Positions 43,861 to 52,199 of a stretch of DNA of 64,000 nucleotides are shown here, piece by piece. The DNA is from Glycomyces sp. NRRL B-16210 (GTDB taxonomy: Bacteria; Actinomycetota; Actinomycetes; Mycobacteriales; Micromonosporaceae). The position numbers were made by a program, and so were the translations under genes. The notes under the pieces are model-generated. The model was not told where the DNA came from. It made no database searches and saw nothing but the letters and a program-made list of their open reading frames with translations. How positions within the stretch are numbered: the first letter of the stretch is position 1; the number at the start of each line of letters is the position of its first letter. The DNA is taken from the NCBI RefSeq assembly GCF_000719515.1, contig NZ_JOGR01000008.1:1-64000 (forward strand), written 5' to 3'.

Positions 43861-46356
43861 TTGGCTGAGTTCCTGTACCGGGTCGGGCGCTTGTGCGCCC
43901 GGCGCGCCAAAACCGTCATCGCCGTGTGGGCGCTGCTCCTCGCGGCGGCCGCCACCGCGTTCGTCCTCTTCGGAGCCGCGTTCGCCACCACGCTCTCCAT
44001 CCCCGGCACCCCGACCGAGGAGGTCACCGACCACCTCGCCGACTCCCTCCCCGGCGCCTCCGGCGGCACCGGCAGCATCGTCCTCAGCACCGAGAACGAC
44101 CAGCCGTTCACCGAGGACCAGCAGGCGGCCATCGCCGCGCTCATCGCCGAGGCCTCCGGACTCGACGGCGTCGAGACCGTCGTCGACCCCTTCGCCACCG
44201 AGGCGCAGCGCGAGGAGCAGCGCACCCAGATCGACGAGGGCCGCGTCCAGGTCGAGGCCGGGCAGACCCAGGTCGACGAGGGCCTCGCCCAGCTCGAAAC
44301 CGCCCGCCAGGAACTCGAACTCGCCCAGGCGCAGATCGACGCCGCCCGCGAGCAGGCCGGCGGCGCCGCCGTGCCCGAACTCGACGCCCAGCAGGCCGAA
44401 CTCGACGCCGGCGTCGAGGAGCTCGACGCTCAGCAGATCGAACTCCAAACCGGCGCAGCCGAACTCGAAGCGCAGTCCGCCGCGCTCGAGAACGGCGCGA
44501 CCCTGCTCCACCTCGCCGACGAGGCCACGGTCGTCTCCTCCGACGGCAGCGCCGCGGTCGTCACCGTCGCCTTCAGCGACCCGGCCATGGAGGTCACCCC
44601 CGAGACCAAGACCGCCGTGGTCGACGTCTTCGAGGACTCGCCGGTCGACGGCGTGAACGTCGACTACTCCTCCGAGATGGGGGACTCCGTGCCCGCCATC
44701 GCGGGCGTGAGCGAAGTGGTCGGCCTCGTCGTGGCCGGCATCGTCCTCGTCCTCATGCTCGGCACCTTCATCGGCGCGGCCCTGCCGCTCGCGACCGCGC
44801 TCGTCGGCGTCGGCGTGGGCGCGCTCGCGTCCATGTCCCTGTCCGGCGCGGTCGAGATGACCTCGGTGACCCCGATCCTCGGCCTCATGCTCGGCCTGGC
44901 CGTGGGCATCGACTACTCGCTGTTCATCGTCAACCGCCACCGCCGCCAGCTCAAGGAGGGCTACGAGGTGGACGAGTCCATCGCGCTGGCCACCGGGACC
45001 TCCGGCAACGCCGTGGTCTTCGCGGGCGCGACCGTCCTCATCGCACTCGTGGCGCTCAACATCACCGGCATCCCGTTCCTCGGCCTCATGGGCTCGATCG
45101 GCGCCTTCTGCATCGCCTGCTCGGTCGTCGTGGCCATCACCTTCATCCCGGCGCTGCTGCGCCTGGTCGGCCTGCGCATCCTCAGCAAGCGCGAACGGAC
45201 CGCGCGCGAGGCCCACGAGACGGCCGACAAGCGCCCCGCGCCCAAGCCGATGCACACCGGCCGGGCCGTCCTGCGCGTCCTCGTCGGCGTCGGCGCTCTG
45301 ATCGCGGTCGCATTGCCCGCCTTGGACATGCGCCTCAACCTGCCCGACGGCTCCTCCGAGCAGCACGACACGACCCAGTACCGGGCGTACGCGACTATCG
45401 ACGAGAAGTTCGGCGAAGGCCAGAACGGCTCACTGCTCGTGGTCGCCGACCTGCCCGAGAGCCCCGACGAGGCCGGGTCGCTCGCCGCCCAGGTCGCCGT
45501 CGCCGAAGCGGTCGCCGCCGAGGACGACGTGGTCGCCGTCGCGCCCATCGGCGTCTCCGAGGACGGCGCCACCATGGCCTTCCAGGTGATCCCCGCCGAA
45601 GGACCCACCAGCGAGTCCACACAGGAACTCGTGCACACCCTGCGGGACTTGAAGGTGGACGGCGTCGAGGACATCGGCGTGGCCGGCTCGGCCAGCGGCA
45701 ATATCGACATCTCCGAGATCCTCGCCGACGCGCTCCCGATCTACCTCGCGGTCGTCGTGGGCCTGTCGCTGCTCATCCTCATCCTCGTGTTCCGCTCGAT
45801 CCTGGTCCCGATCCTGGCGACCCTCGGGTTCATCCTCAGCTACTTCGCGGCCCTCGGCGGCGTCGTGGCGATCTACCAGTGGGGTTGGCTCGCAAGCGTC
45901 TTCGGTGTCGACACGCCGGGCCCGATCCTGAACTTCCTGCCGACCATCCTCGTCGGCATCCTGTTCGGGCTCGCCATGGACTACATGCTGTTCATCGGCT
46001 CGGGGATGCGCGAGTCCTACGCGCACGGCGTCCCGGCGCGGCTCGCGGTGGTGCACGGCGTGCGCGCGGGCCGCTCGGTGGTCACGGCCGCCGCGATCAT
46101 CATGATCGCGGTGTTCGGCGGGTTCGTGTTCTCCCACTCGACCATGATCCGGCCCATCGGGTTCGCTCTGGCGTTCGGCGTGCTCGTGGACGCGTTCCTG
46201 GTGCGGCTGCTTATCATCCCCGCGCTGATGCACCTGGTCGGCGACAAGGCCTGGTGGCTGCCGAAGTGGCTCGACAGGATCCTGCCCGATGTGGACGTGG
46301 AGGGCGCGGCACTGGAGCGCCGCCACCCGCATCACGAAGCGGCGGAGAAGGAATAG
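43861..46356 (+). CDS. MMPL/RND-family transporter with coiled-coil external loop
   Basis: 831 aa from a TTG with GGAGG upstream. It has twelve predicted transmembrane helices in two repeats. After helix 1 a long external loop contains a Gln/Glu/Ala-rich coiled coil (about residues 115-220, with ELDAGVEELDAQQ-like heptads), as in YdfJ-like and mycobacterial MmpL relatives. The helix motifs GLAVGIDYSLFIVNRHR and GLAMDYMLFIGSGMRES carry the paired aspartates used for proton relay. It probably exports lipids or hydrophobic drugs. A strong terminator follows. Confidence 0.93.
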   Translation: MAEFLYRVGRLCARRAKTVIAVWALLLAAAATAFVLFGAAFATTLSIPGTPTEEVTDHLADSLPGASGGTGSIVLSTENDQPFTEDQQAAIAALIAEASGLDGVETVVDPFATEAQREEQRTQIDEGRVQVEAGQTQVDEGLAQLETARQELELAQAQIDAAREQAGGAAVPELDAQQAELDAGVEELDAQQIELQTGAAELEAQSAALENGATLLHLADEATVVSSDGSAAVVTVAFSDPAMEVTPETKTAVVDVFEDSPVDGVNVDYSSEMGDSVPAIAGVSEVVGLVVAGIVLVLMLGTFIGAALPLATALVGVGVGALASMSLSGAVEMTSVTPILGLMLGLAVGIDYSLFIVNRHRRQLKEGYEVDESIALATGTSGNAVVFAGATVLIALVALNITGIPFLGLMGSIGAFCIACSVVVAITFIPALLRLVGLRILSKRERTAREAHETADKRPAPKPMHTGRAVLRVLVGVGALIAVALPALDMRLNLPDGSSEQHDTTQYRAYATIDEKFGEGQNGSLLVVADLPESPDEAGSLAAQVAVAEAVAAEDDVVAVAPIGVSEDGATMAFQVIPAEGPTSESTQELVHTLRDLKVDGVEDIGVAGSASGNIDISEILADALPIYLAVVVGLSLLILILVFRSILVPILATLGFILSYFAALGGVVAIYQWGWLASVFGVDTPGPILNFLPTILVGILFGLAMDYMLFIGSGMRESYAHGVPARLAVVHGVRAGRSVVTAAAIIMIAVFGGFVFSHSTMIRPIGFALAFGVLVDAFLVRLLIIPALMHLVGDKAWWLPKWLDRILPDVDVEGAALERRHPHHEAAEKE

Positions 46357-46361
46357 ACGAA

Positions 46362-46402
46362 GCGCGCCGCCCCGCCGCCGGACCGGCGGCGGGGCGGCGC
46401 GT
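46362..46402. terminator. bidirectional terminator after the MMPL gene
   Basis: A very stable stem of about 19 bp (GCGCGCCGCCCCGCCGCC paired with its complement) separates the convergent MMPL and MDMPI-like genes. Confidence 0.82.
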
Positions 46403-46403
46403 T

Positions 46404-47006
46404 CTAATCCTCTGGAGCCCAAGCGGGGTCGCGCCCGAGGATCGCGAGCAGCCGCTCCAACCTCCCCTCGCCTTCGTGCGAGGGCACCGCCGGGGCGAAC
46501 GGCGCGTACGGCCCGTTCCGGGTCGGGCCTTCGAGGGGGACCTCCTCGGCGAGCGGCAGCACCGCGGCGAGCACGTCCTCGTCGAACTCGGCCGGGACGC
46601 CGATCGCGGCGGCCACGTTCCAGGCGTGCACGACGTAGTCGATGAAGTGGTAGCCCAGAGCGGTCTTCCCGGGCACCCGCGCGGCCTGGTCGGCGCCGAC
46701 GAGCATGGGCCAGACGCGCTCGGTCGCGCCGTCGCCCGCGAACGCGGCCACGACCTCCTCCGCTGAAGCGGCGAAGGCCTCGCCCGGCTCCTCTGCCGCC
46801 GTCTCGGCCCAGACCGCGAGGTCGAAGTCCTCCCCGCGGGCGGCCGAGGCGAAGCCCCGGTTCTGGCCGGTCATGTGGGCGAGCAGTTGCCCGAGATTCC
46901 AAGCGGCGCAAGGCGTCGGCAGGCCGAGCTGATCGGGGCGGACCCGGTCGACGATCGCGGCGGCGTTCGCCATGGTGCGGCGGTGCAAGGTGAGGAGATC
47001 GGTCAT
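46404..47006 (-). CDS. TIGR03086-type (maleylpyruvate isomerase-like, DinB fold) protein
   Basis: 200 aa from the ATG at 47006; an ATG four codons earlier (47018) is equally possible, as neither has a clear ribosome site. The N-terminal MDMPI fold shows CAAWNLGQLLAHMTGQNRGF, where the family has a metal-binding His, and YHFIDYVVHAWNVAAAIG with further histidines. Actinobacterial members are thought to be mycothiol-dependent transferases. It is divergent from the hemerythrin-like gene. Confidence 0.85.
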   Translation of the reverse strand: MTDLLTLHRRTMANAAAIVDRVRPDQLGLPTPCAAWNLGQLLAHMTGQNRGFASAARGEDFDLAVWAETAAEEPGEAFAASAEEVVAAFAGDGATERVWPMLVGADQAARVPGKTALGYHFIDYVVHAWNVAAAIGVPAEFDEDVLAAVLPLAEEVPLEGPTRNGPYAPFAPAVPSHEGEGRLERLLAILGRDPAWAPED

Positions 47007-47044
47007 GACCGCGATCATAGGCCGGTCGGATTCCCGGCTGTAGG

Positions 47045-47569
47045 ATGTTTCGCGGCGCCCCGCCCCTGCGGGCGGGACGCCGAGCATCCGAGGAGACCGA
47101 CATAAGTTCCGACACCGACCGACTGGTCGCGTTCAGCGCACAACTCCGCGCCGTCCACCAGCGCCTTCGCCAGGCGCTCGATCTTGCGAGGCGGTCCGTC
47201 GACGGGGAGTTCGAGGACTCGCCGGGGCAGGACCTGCTCGTCTTCTGCCGGGGCTTCTGCTCCGCGCTGAGCGGCCACCACCGCAGCGAGGACGGCGGGC
47301 TGTTCCCGCAGATCCTCGCCGAGCACCCGGAATTGAAGCCGGTGGTCGCCAACCTCATGAGCGACCACAACATGCTCGAACACCTCATCGGCGGCTTCAC
47401 GGCCGCGATCGAGGCCGAGGCGGACGCCGACGCCCTCCACGACCACCTCGACGGCATAGGCGCGGTGATGGAGACCCACTTCGGCTACGAGGAACGCCAA
47501 CTCCTGACGATCCTCGACACCCTCGCCCTACAAGGCACCCCGCAAACCCTCCTAGGCGACCTCGCTTAG
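47045..47569 (+). CDS. hemerythrin-like (HHE domain) protein, start codon uncertain
   Basis: The domain is clear: a four-helix bundle with iron ligands in LSGHHRSEDGGLFP, LMSDHNMLEHL and METHFGYEERQLL. It may bind O2, NO or a di-iron centre in the cytoplasm. The only canonical start is ATG 47045, but that ATG lies within TAGGAT (47041-47046), a good -10 box. AGGAG at 47091-47095 sits 6 bases before ATA (47102), where ATG would be expected (ATA AGT TCC GAC). From there the protein is 155 aa. Either the gene uses an AUA start, or an ATG was lost, or a longer leaderless protein is made. Confidence 0.82.
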   Translation: MFRGAPPLRAGRRASEETDISSDTDRLVAFSAQLRAVHQRLRQALDLARRSVDGEFEDSPGQDLLVFCRGFCSALSGHHRSEDGGLFPQILAEHPELKPVVANLMSDHNMLEHLIGGFTAAIEAEADADALHDHLDGIGAVMETHFGYEERQLLTILDTLALQGTPQTLLGDLA

Positions 47570-47601
47570 AACTGGTTGAAGGATCGCAGGCTCGCAGGTC
47601 C

Positions 47602-47803
47602 CCGGGCTGGTCGGCCGGTTGAGGGTTCGGGTCCGGGATCACGAGCGGGACCGGGCCGTCGCCGGTAGCGCGGGCGCGGTGAGTTCGGCTTGCGAGTTTT
47701 TGCGCGTCCGGGCTGGTCGGCCGGTTGAGGGTTCGGGTCCGGGCCACGTGCGGGCCAGATAAGAGGCGTGGGACCGGGCCATTACCGGCAGCGGTCGGCA
47801 CGG
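47602..47803 (+). repeat. about 106-bp degenerate tandem repeat downstream of two convergent genes
   Basis: A 36-base block beginning CCGGGCTGGTCGGCCGGTTG occurs at 47602-47637 and 47708-47743 with no mismatch. The following GGGACCGGGCC...CCGG...CGGT segment is also shared. A shorter relative (CCTGGTCGGCCGG) is in the 3' end of the neighbouring hydrolase gene at 47827. No gene is seen in 47570-47813. Confidence 0.8.
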
Positions 47804-47813
47804 TGCCCCGCGA

Positions 47814-49295
47814 TCACTGCCTGCCGGCCTGGTCGGCCGGGGTGCGGTGGCCTCGCAGGCGTCTCGCGCCCTGCCACAACCGCATCGCCGCGAGCGTGAG
47901 CCCTACGAGCCCCAGAGCGTACAGCCCCCACGCGAGATCAGGAGCCATGAGCACGTACAGGATTCGGCTCGGAGCCATCGCCGGAACCGCAACGGCGGCG
48001 GCATAGGTCACGGCCGTTCCAAGCACAACCCAACCGGCCATCGCCGCCCATACAGTCCACCGGCGCCTCGTCTCCATGACACCGCTACGGAGTCGCCGGA
48101 CGGTGCGGATCACGAGGACGACGCCGAGCAGCAGGAGCGCGGCGATGGCCGCCAGGGCCGCCGGGTAGGTCCAGTCGGATTCGAGTTCGTACCCGTCACC
48201 GCCCGCCGCGATGCGCGCCGCGCCCAGCGCGGTGCCGACGAGCGCGCCGTCCTGGAAGTGGCCGTAGGCGTTCTGCGCGATGACCACGGCCCGGTCGAGT
48301 TCGGGCAGCAGGACCACGGCCGCGAAGTAGCCGGGCGCGCCGCCGGTGTGCCAGACCGTGGTCGTGCCCAGGTCGGCGTTGCGGTCGTCGATCTTCCAGC
48401 CCAGGCCGTAGTCGATGCGCTCGTTCATCGACACGGCCGGAGTCTGCATGAGCGCCAACGAATCCTGCGAGACCGCCCCCTCGCCTCCGGGCAGACTGGC
48501 GGAGGCGAACGCGGCCAGGTCGGCGGCCGAGCCGCCGAGATACCCGTAGCTGGGGCCGGTCGGGTCGAACGGCGCGTCGATGGCGACCGGCTGCCCGAAC
48601 ACGAACGTGTGCCCGTCCGGTACGGCGGCGCCCGCGTCGGCGTCGGCGACCGCCGTGTCCATCCCGAGCGGGTCCAGGACGGCCTCGCGCAGGTAGTCCT
48701 CGTAGTCCATGCCGGAGACGGCTTGGACGAGCGCGCCGAGCACGAGGTAGTTGGCGCTGGCGTACTCGAACTCGGCGCCCGGCTCGGCGAACGGCTCGGC
48801 CTCGGCCAGGTCGGCGAGGGCCTCCCCGTAGGGGTCGGCGCCAGCGTCGAAGTCGAAGCGGTCGGTGACGCCGGTGCCCTCGGGGATGCCGCTGGTCTGC
48901 TCCAGGAGGTGGCGCACTGTGATCCGCTCGGCGCGTGCGGGGTCGGCGAGGGTGAATTCCGGCAGGTAGGCGCGTGCGGGTTCGTCGAGGTCGATGCGGC
49001 CGTCCTCGACGAGGGTCATGACGGCGGTGGCGGTGACGGGTTTGGCGACCGAGCCCCACAGGAACGGGGTCGACCCGGTGACGGGCGCGCCGCCGCCGTC
49101 CTCGCCCCAGGCCGCCTGATGCTCGATGCCGTCGGCGGTCACGACCGCCCAGGCCGCGCCGGGGACCTTCGTCTGCTCCAGGCGCGATTCGATGTAAGCG
49201 TCGATATCGGCGAAGTCCGTCGCGGGGGCTTGAGGCGGCGGGAGCGGGCCGCTCGCGAGCGCGAGCGCTACGGCGGCGAGTGCGGTGGTGTGCAT
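47814..49295 (-). CDS. serine hydrolase, class C beta-lactamase/D-Ala-D-Ala peptidase-like, membrane-anchored
   Basis: 493 aa from an ATG with AAGGAAA upstream. A signal peptide (residues 1-25) is followed by the serine beta-lactamase-like domain: SxxK as GSVAKP, YxN as YASANYLVLG, and HTGG in place of the KTG box. The last 130 residues hold three or four transmembrane helices, so the enzyme faces outside while anchored. Such proteins are usually peptidases or esterases rather than true beta-lactamases. It is divergent from a TetR gene at 49389 with two palindromes between them. Confidence 0.9.
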   Translation of the reverse strand: MHTTALAAVALALASGPLPPPQAPATDFADIDAYIESRLEQTKVPGAAWAVVTADGIEHQAAWGEDGGGAPVTGSTPFLWGSVAKPVTATAVMTLVEDGRIDLDEPARAYLPEFTLADPARAERITVRHLLEQTSGIPEGTGVTDRFDFDAGADPYGEALADLAEAEPFAEPGAEFEYASANYLVLGALVQAVSGMDYEDYLREAVLDPLGMDTAVADADAGAAVPDGHTFVFGQPVAIDAPFDPTGPSYGYLGGSAADLAAFASASLPGGEGAVSQDSLALMQTPAVSMNERIDYGLGWKIDDRNADLGTTTVWHTGGAPGYFAAVVLLPELDRAVVIAQNAYGHFQDGALVGTALGAARIAAGGDGYELESDWTYPAALAAIAALLLLGVVLVIRTVRRLRSGVMETRRRWTVWAAMAGWVVLGTAVTYAAAVAVPAMAPSRILYVLMAPDLAWGLYALGLVGLTLAAMRLWQGARRLRGHRTPADQAGRQ

Positions 49296-49340
49296 GGGTT
49301 TCCTTGCGGGTGGCCGCGGGGTGCCGCGGTGGGGATAACA

Positions 49341-49381
49341 ATACGAGCGTATGGCTTCCTCAAAACCATACACCGGTATGG
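49341..49381. promoter_or_regulatory. paired palindromic operators between hydrolase and TetR genes
   Basis: ATACGAGCGTAT (49341-49352) and CCATACACCGGTATGG (49366-49381) are both palindromic and share the half-site ATAC. The second one ends 7 bases before the TetR start codon. They fit binding of the TetR protein encoded at 49389. Confidence 0.78.
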
Positions 49382-49388
49382 TTAAACG

Positions 49389-50033
49389 GTGCCCAGGACC
49401 GCCGACCACGATCTCCGCCGCAACCAGATGGCCGCCGCGACCCATCGACTCATCGCCCACGCCGGGCTCGACGCCGCCACGATGGCCGCCGTCGCGCGCG
49501 AGGCGGGGTTCTCGGTCGGCCTGGTGCAGCACTACTTCGCCTCGAAGGACGAGCTGCTGCTGTTCGCGTACAAGCAGATGAGCGAGCACCAGTTGGCGCG
49601 AGTGGCCCGCATGGTCGCCGAGGGCGAGGCCGACGCGCAGCCGATCCGGGCGATCCTGTTGCGCTGCATGCCCGAACTGTGGCCGCTGGACGAGGCCCGC
49701 CGCGGTGAGTACCGCGTGGCGACGGCCTTCCACGCCAGGGCCCTGGACGTGCCGACCGTGGCCGAAGTGGCCCGCGAGACCGCCGCCGTAGTGAGCGGCC
49801 AGATCGCCCGCGCCGTCGAGAACGGCAAGGAATGCGGCGAAGTAGAGCCGGGAACCGACGCCGAGCGCGCGGCACTCGAACTGTCGGCCCTGGTCACCGG
49901 CCTGGCCGATGAACTCTACGGCGAACCCGAACGCCGCCGGGGCGACCGGCCGCTCATCGAGACCGCGGAGGCGATCCTCAAGGACCGACTCGGTTCGTAC
50001 TTCCCGGGAGAATGCCACCACTACGACCGGTAA
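49389..50033 (+). CDS. TetR-family regulator (BetI-like)
   Basis: 214 aa from a GTG at 49389, possibly leaderless because the operator abuts it. The N-terminal HTH reads ATMAAVAREAGFSVGLVQHY followed by FASKDELLLFAY, as in BetI-type repressors. It is divergent from the serine hydrolase gene and probably represses both itself and the hydrolase. The inducer is unknown; a cell-wall or beta-lactam-related signal would be a guess. Confidence 0.9.
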   Translation: MPRTADHDLRRNQMAAATHRLIAHAGLDAATMAAVAREAGFSVGLVQHYFASKDELLLFAYKQMSEHQLARVARMVAEGEADAQPIRAILLRCMPELWPLDEARRGEYRVATAFHARALDVPTVAEVARETAAVVSGQIARAVENGKECGEVEPGTDAERAALELSALVTGLADELYGEPERRRGDRPLIETAEAILKDRLGSYFPGECHHYDR

Positions 50034-50244
50034 GCCTCGGCCCGTTAGTGGCCCGGGCGATCGCCCGCGCAGCCGGTCATGGCCCGCTCGTGTACTGCGG
50101 TGCCGCCTCGGGCTCCGTCATAGGATGCGTGACCTGTTCCCAGTCTGAGCCGGTTTCGTTGCGTTCCCGGGGATCGGCCTCGGGGTCGCCGATCGCCCAG
50201 ACGAGGATGCCCGGCCGGTTGTGGAAGGCAGCCCGGTGGGGCTA

Positions 50245-51957
50245 CTAGGCGACCTCGCTTGGCTCCCCGCCACGGGTCTCCCCGCCGCTGGCCCTCCACT
50301 CGTACGCCTCGGGTTCGTCGGTGTAGTGGAGCAGGTGCTCGCCGGCGAATTTTGCCAAGGCCTTCCGGACCTGCTGCGGAGTGACGTAGAAGAACTCGCG
50401 GCGCAGGTTGACCCGGTTGACGCGGCGCTCGGCGAACTCCTCGTGCAGACGCGCCTCCAGGCCCCGCGCATCCTCGCTGAAGACCAGGGCGTGGACGTCG
50501 AACCGGAACGGCACTGATGCGTCCCCGAGCTCGGTCACCCGCTCCAGAGGCTCGATCCTTCGGGTCATGCCGATCTTGACCATATTGGGGCCGAACGCGC
50601 CTCGATTCGAGATGACGTAGACGTGTCCCACCGCCGAGTTCGCTTGGCGGGCCAGGACGTTTTCGAACGCGGCGTCGACCTCATCGAGCTTCGCGGTCAG
50701 TTCGGCAGCGGCCTCGGCATCGCCCTTCGCGCTGAGCTTCGCGATCGCCGTGCGAAGGTGCGTCCGCTCCTTCTCGAGTTTCTCCTGCTCTTTGCGCATC
50801 TCGCGCTGGGCCTTCTCTTCCTCGCGCTCGCGTGCCCGCTGTTCGCGGATGCGCTCCTTCTCCTCTTCGGCCTTCGCCTTGTAGTCGGCGGTCAATTCGA
50901 GTTCCTGCACACGCAGCCGATGGTAGCCGTCGGTGATTCGCATGTCCATGGTCGAACCGAGCCTGCCGATGGTCTCGCGGGTCTTCTGGAGCCTGGCGAC
51001 GGCCGAATCGAGCTTGTAGGGCCGCATGGTGCGGACGAGGTTGTCGGCCTCCGCGTTATAGGCGCGAAGCATCAGCCGCGAGACCTCCCGGACCATTTTC
51101 TTGCCCTGAGCCTGTGAACCATTGACGCGCCAGTTCGTGATGCTTGAGATGGCGTGGTCGCCCTTCGCCATCGACTTGTACTGGTCTTTGATCGACTCGA
51201 GTTTCGCCTTGTAGGCCACGGCGTCCTCGAGTGGGTGCGTGTACTCGTAGATGCCGACCTCTTGGAGCAGCAGGTCGTCGCGGGTCTCCACGAGTGATGC
51301 CTTGGCCGAGTCGACTTCGTGGCGCAGGCGGTGCAGCTCGGCGTTGGCAGTGGTGGCCTGGACGCCGATCTGATGGAGCTGGTCCTGAGCCTGCTCGTCG
51401 ATGGCGGCCTTTCGCTCCTTGGCCTGCGATTCAAGGTGTTCCAGCATCGCTCTTCGCCGTCCGATTTCGACGGTGAGCTCTGAGGCATTGAGGGCGCCGA
51501 GCGTTCGGAGCTCATCGACGGTGGCGACGAGTGCCCGCTGAAGGCGGCCAGCGAACTGCTCCAAGGCCTCGACCTGGCCTTCGAGACGGTTCTTCCGCCC
51601 GATCCTGCCGCTCGCCGATGCCGTGATCGAGGTGACGGGAGTCGCCAGCAACACTTGGAGGTCGGGATTCAAGGATGCACCCGCATTGACGGGAGCGAGG
51701 TCGGTGGGCGCCGGCGCTGCGGGAAGGGCTTCGACGAGCGGGGTTTCGGCGGGTATGGCTTCGCCGGGCATGGGTTCGGCCGAAGCGACGGGGCCGGGGG
51801 ACAGGCTCGGTTCCGGCGCCGGTGTCGGATCAGCTTCGACCCACCACTGCCAGCCATGAGGTGCGCGGGGCCAGTCCGGCGGCGACTTCCAGTTGGCCGG
51901 AGGCGTCCATCCCGGAGGTACCGGCCAGCCGGGCGGAACGTTGAATCGGTACGCCAT
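50245..51957 (-). CDS. DUF4041 and GIY-YIG (T5orf172/MUG113-type) domain protein
   Basis: 570 aa from an ATG with AGAGGAG upstream. The first 40 residues are a proline/tryptophan-rich tail (PPGWPVPPGW..., WQWWVEADP). A Pro/Ala linker and coiled coil follow. Residues of about 215-335 match DUF4041 (LLLQEVGIYEYTHPLEDAVA, SNAEADNL-like segment). A charged coiled coil (345-450) leads to a C-terminal GIY-YIG-like domain (about 455-545, GHVYVISNRGAFGPNMVKIG, then a conserved RxxEF end). The domain pair is common in phages and mobile or defence contexts, where a nuclease role is assumed. No partner genes are adjacent. Confidence 0.85.
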   Translation of the reverse strand: MAYRFNVPPGWPVPPGWTPPANWKSPPDWPRAPHGWQWWVEADPTPAPEPSLSPGPVASAEPMPGEAIPAETPLVEALPAAPAPTDLAPVNAGASLNPDLQVLLATPVTSITASASGRIGRKNRLEGQVEALEQFAGRLQRALVATVDELRTLGALNASELTVEIGRRRAMLEHLESQAKERKAAIDEQAQDQLHQIGVQATTANAELHRLRHEVDSAKASLVETRDDLLLQEVGIYEYTHPLEDAVAYKAKLESIKDQYKSMAKGDHAISSITNWRVNGSQAQGKKMVREVSRLMLRAYNAEADNLVRTMRPYKLDSAVARLQKTRETIGRLGSTMDMRITDGYHRLRVQELELTADYKAKAEEEKERIREQRAREREEEKAQREMRKEQEKLEKERTHLRTAIAKLSAKGDAEAAAELTAKLDEVDAAFENVLARQANSAVGHVYVISNRGAFGPNMVKIGMTRRIEPLERVTELGDASVPFRFDVHALVFSEDARGLEARLHEEFAERRVNRVNLRREFFYVTPQQVRKALAKFAGEHLLHYTDEPEAYEWRASGGETRGGEPSEVA

Positions 51958-52199
51958 CGAAGTCGCTCCTCTGCTCACTCTTCGTTGAGTCACAACACGA
52001 TTGCACCTAGCACGGGCACCCGCAATGCCTTGAGCGGAGAATGCATGTTCGGACCGTCCACACTGACCGATCGGTTGAGATTCCGGACATGCTGCCGTGT
52101 CAGTGCATGTCACAGAGTCCGGTCGGAGCCGGAGCGCGACAGCAGCCGGATTCGAGCATCCGCTTGGAGAGCCGAAGGCCGTAGGATGTCGGCACCACC

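Noticed and set aside
47814..49295. Acquired beta-lactamase resistance gene
   Set aside because: SxxK and YxN are there, but the KTG box is HTGG and there is a multi-helix membrane tail, typical of chromosomal peptidase or esterase-like relatives.
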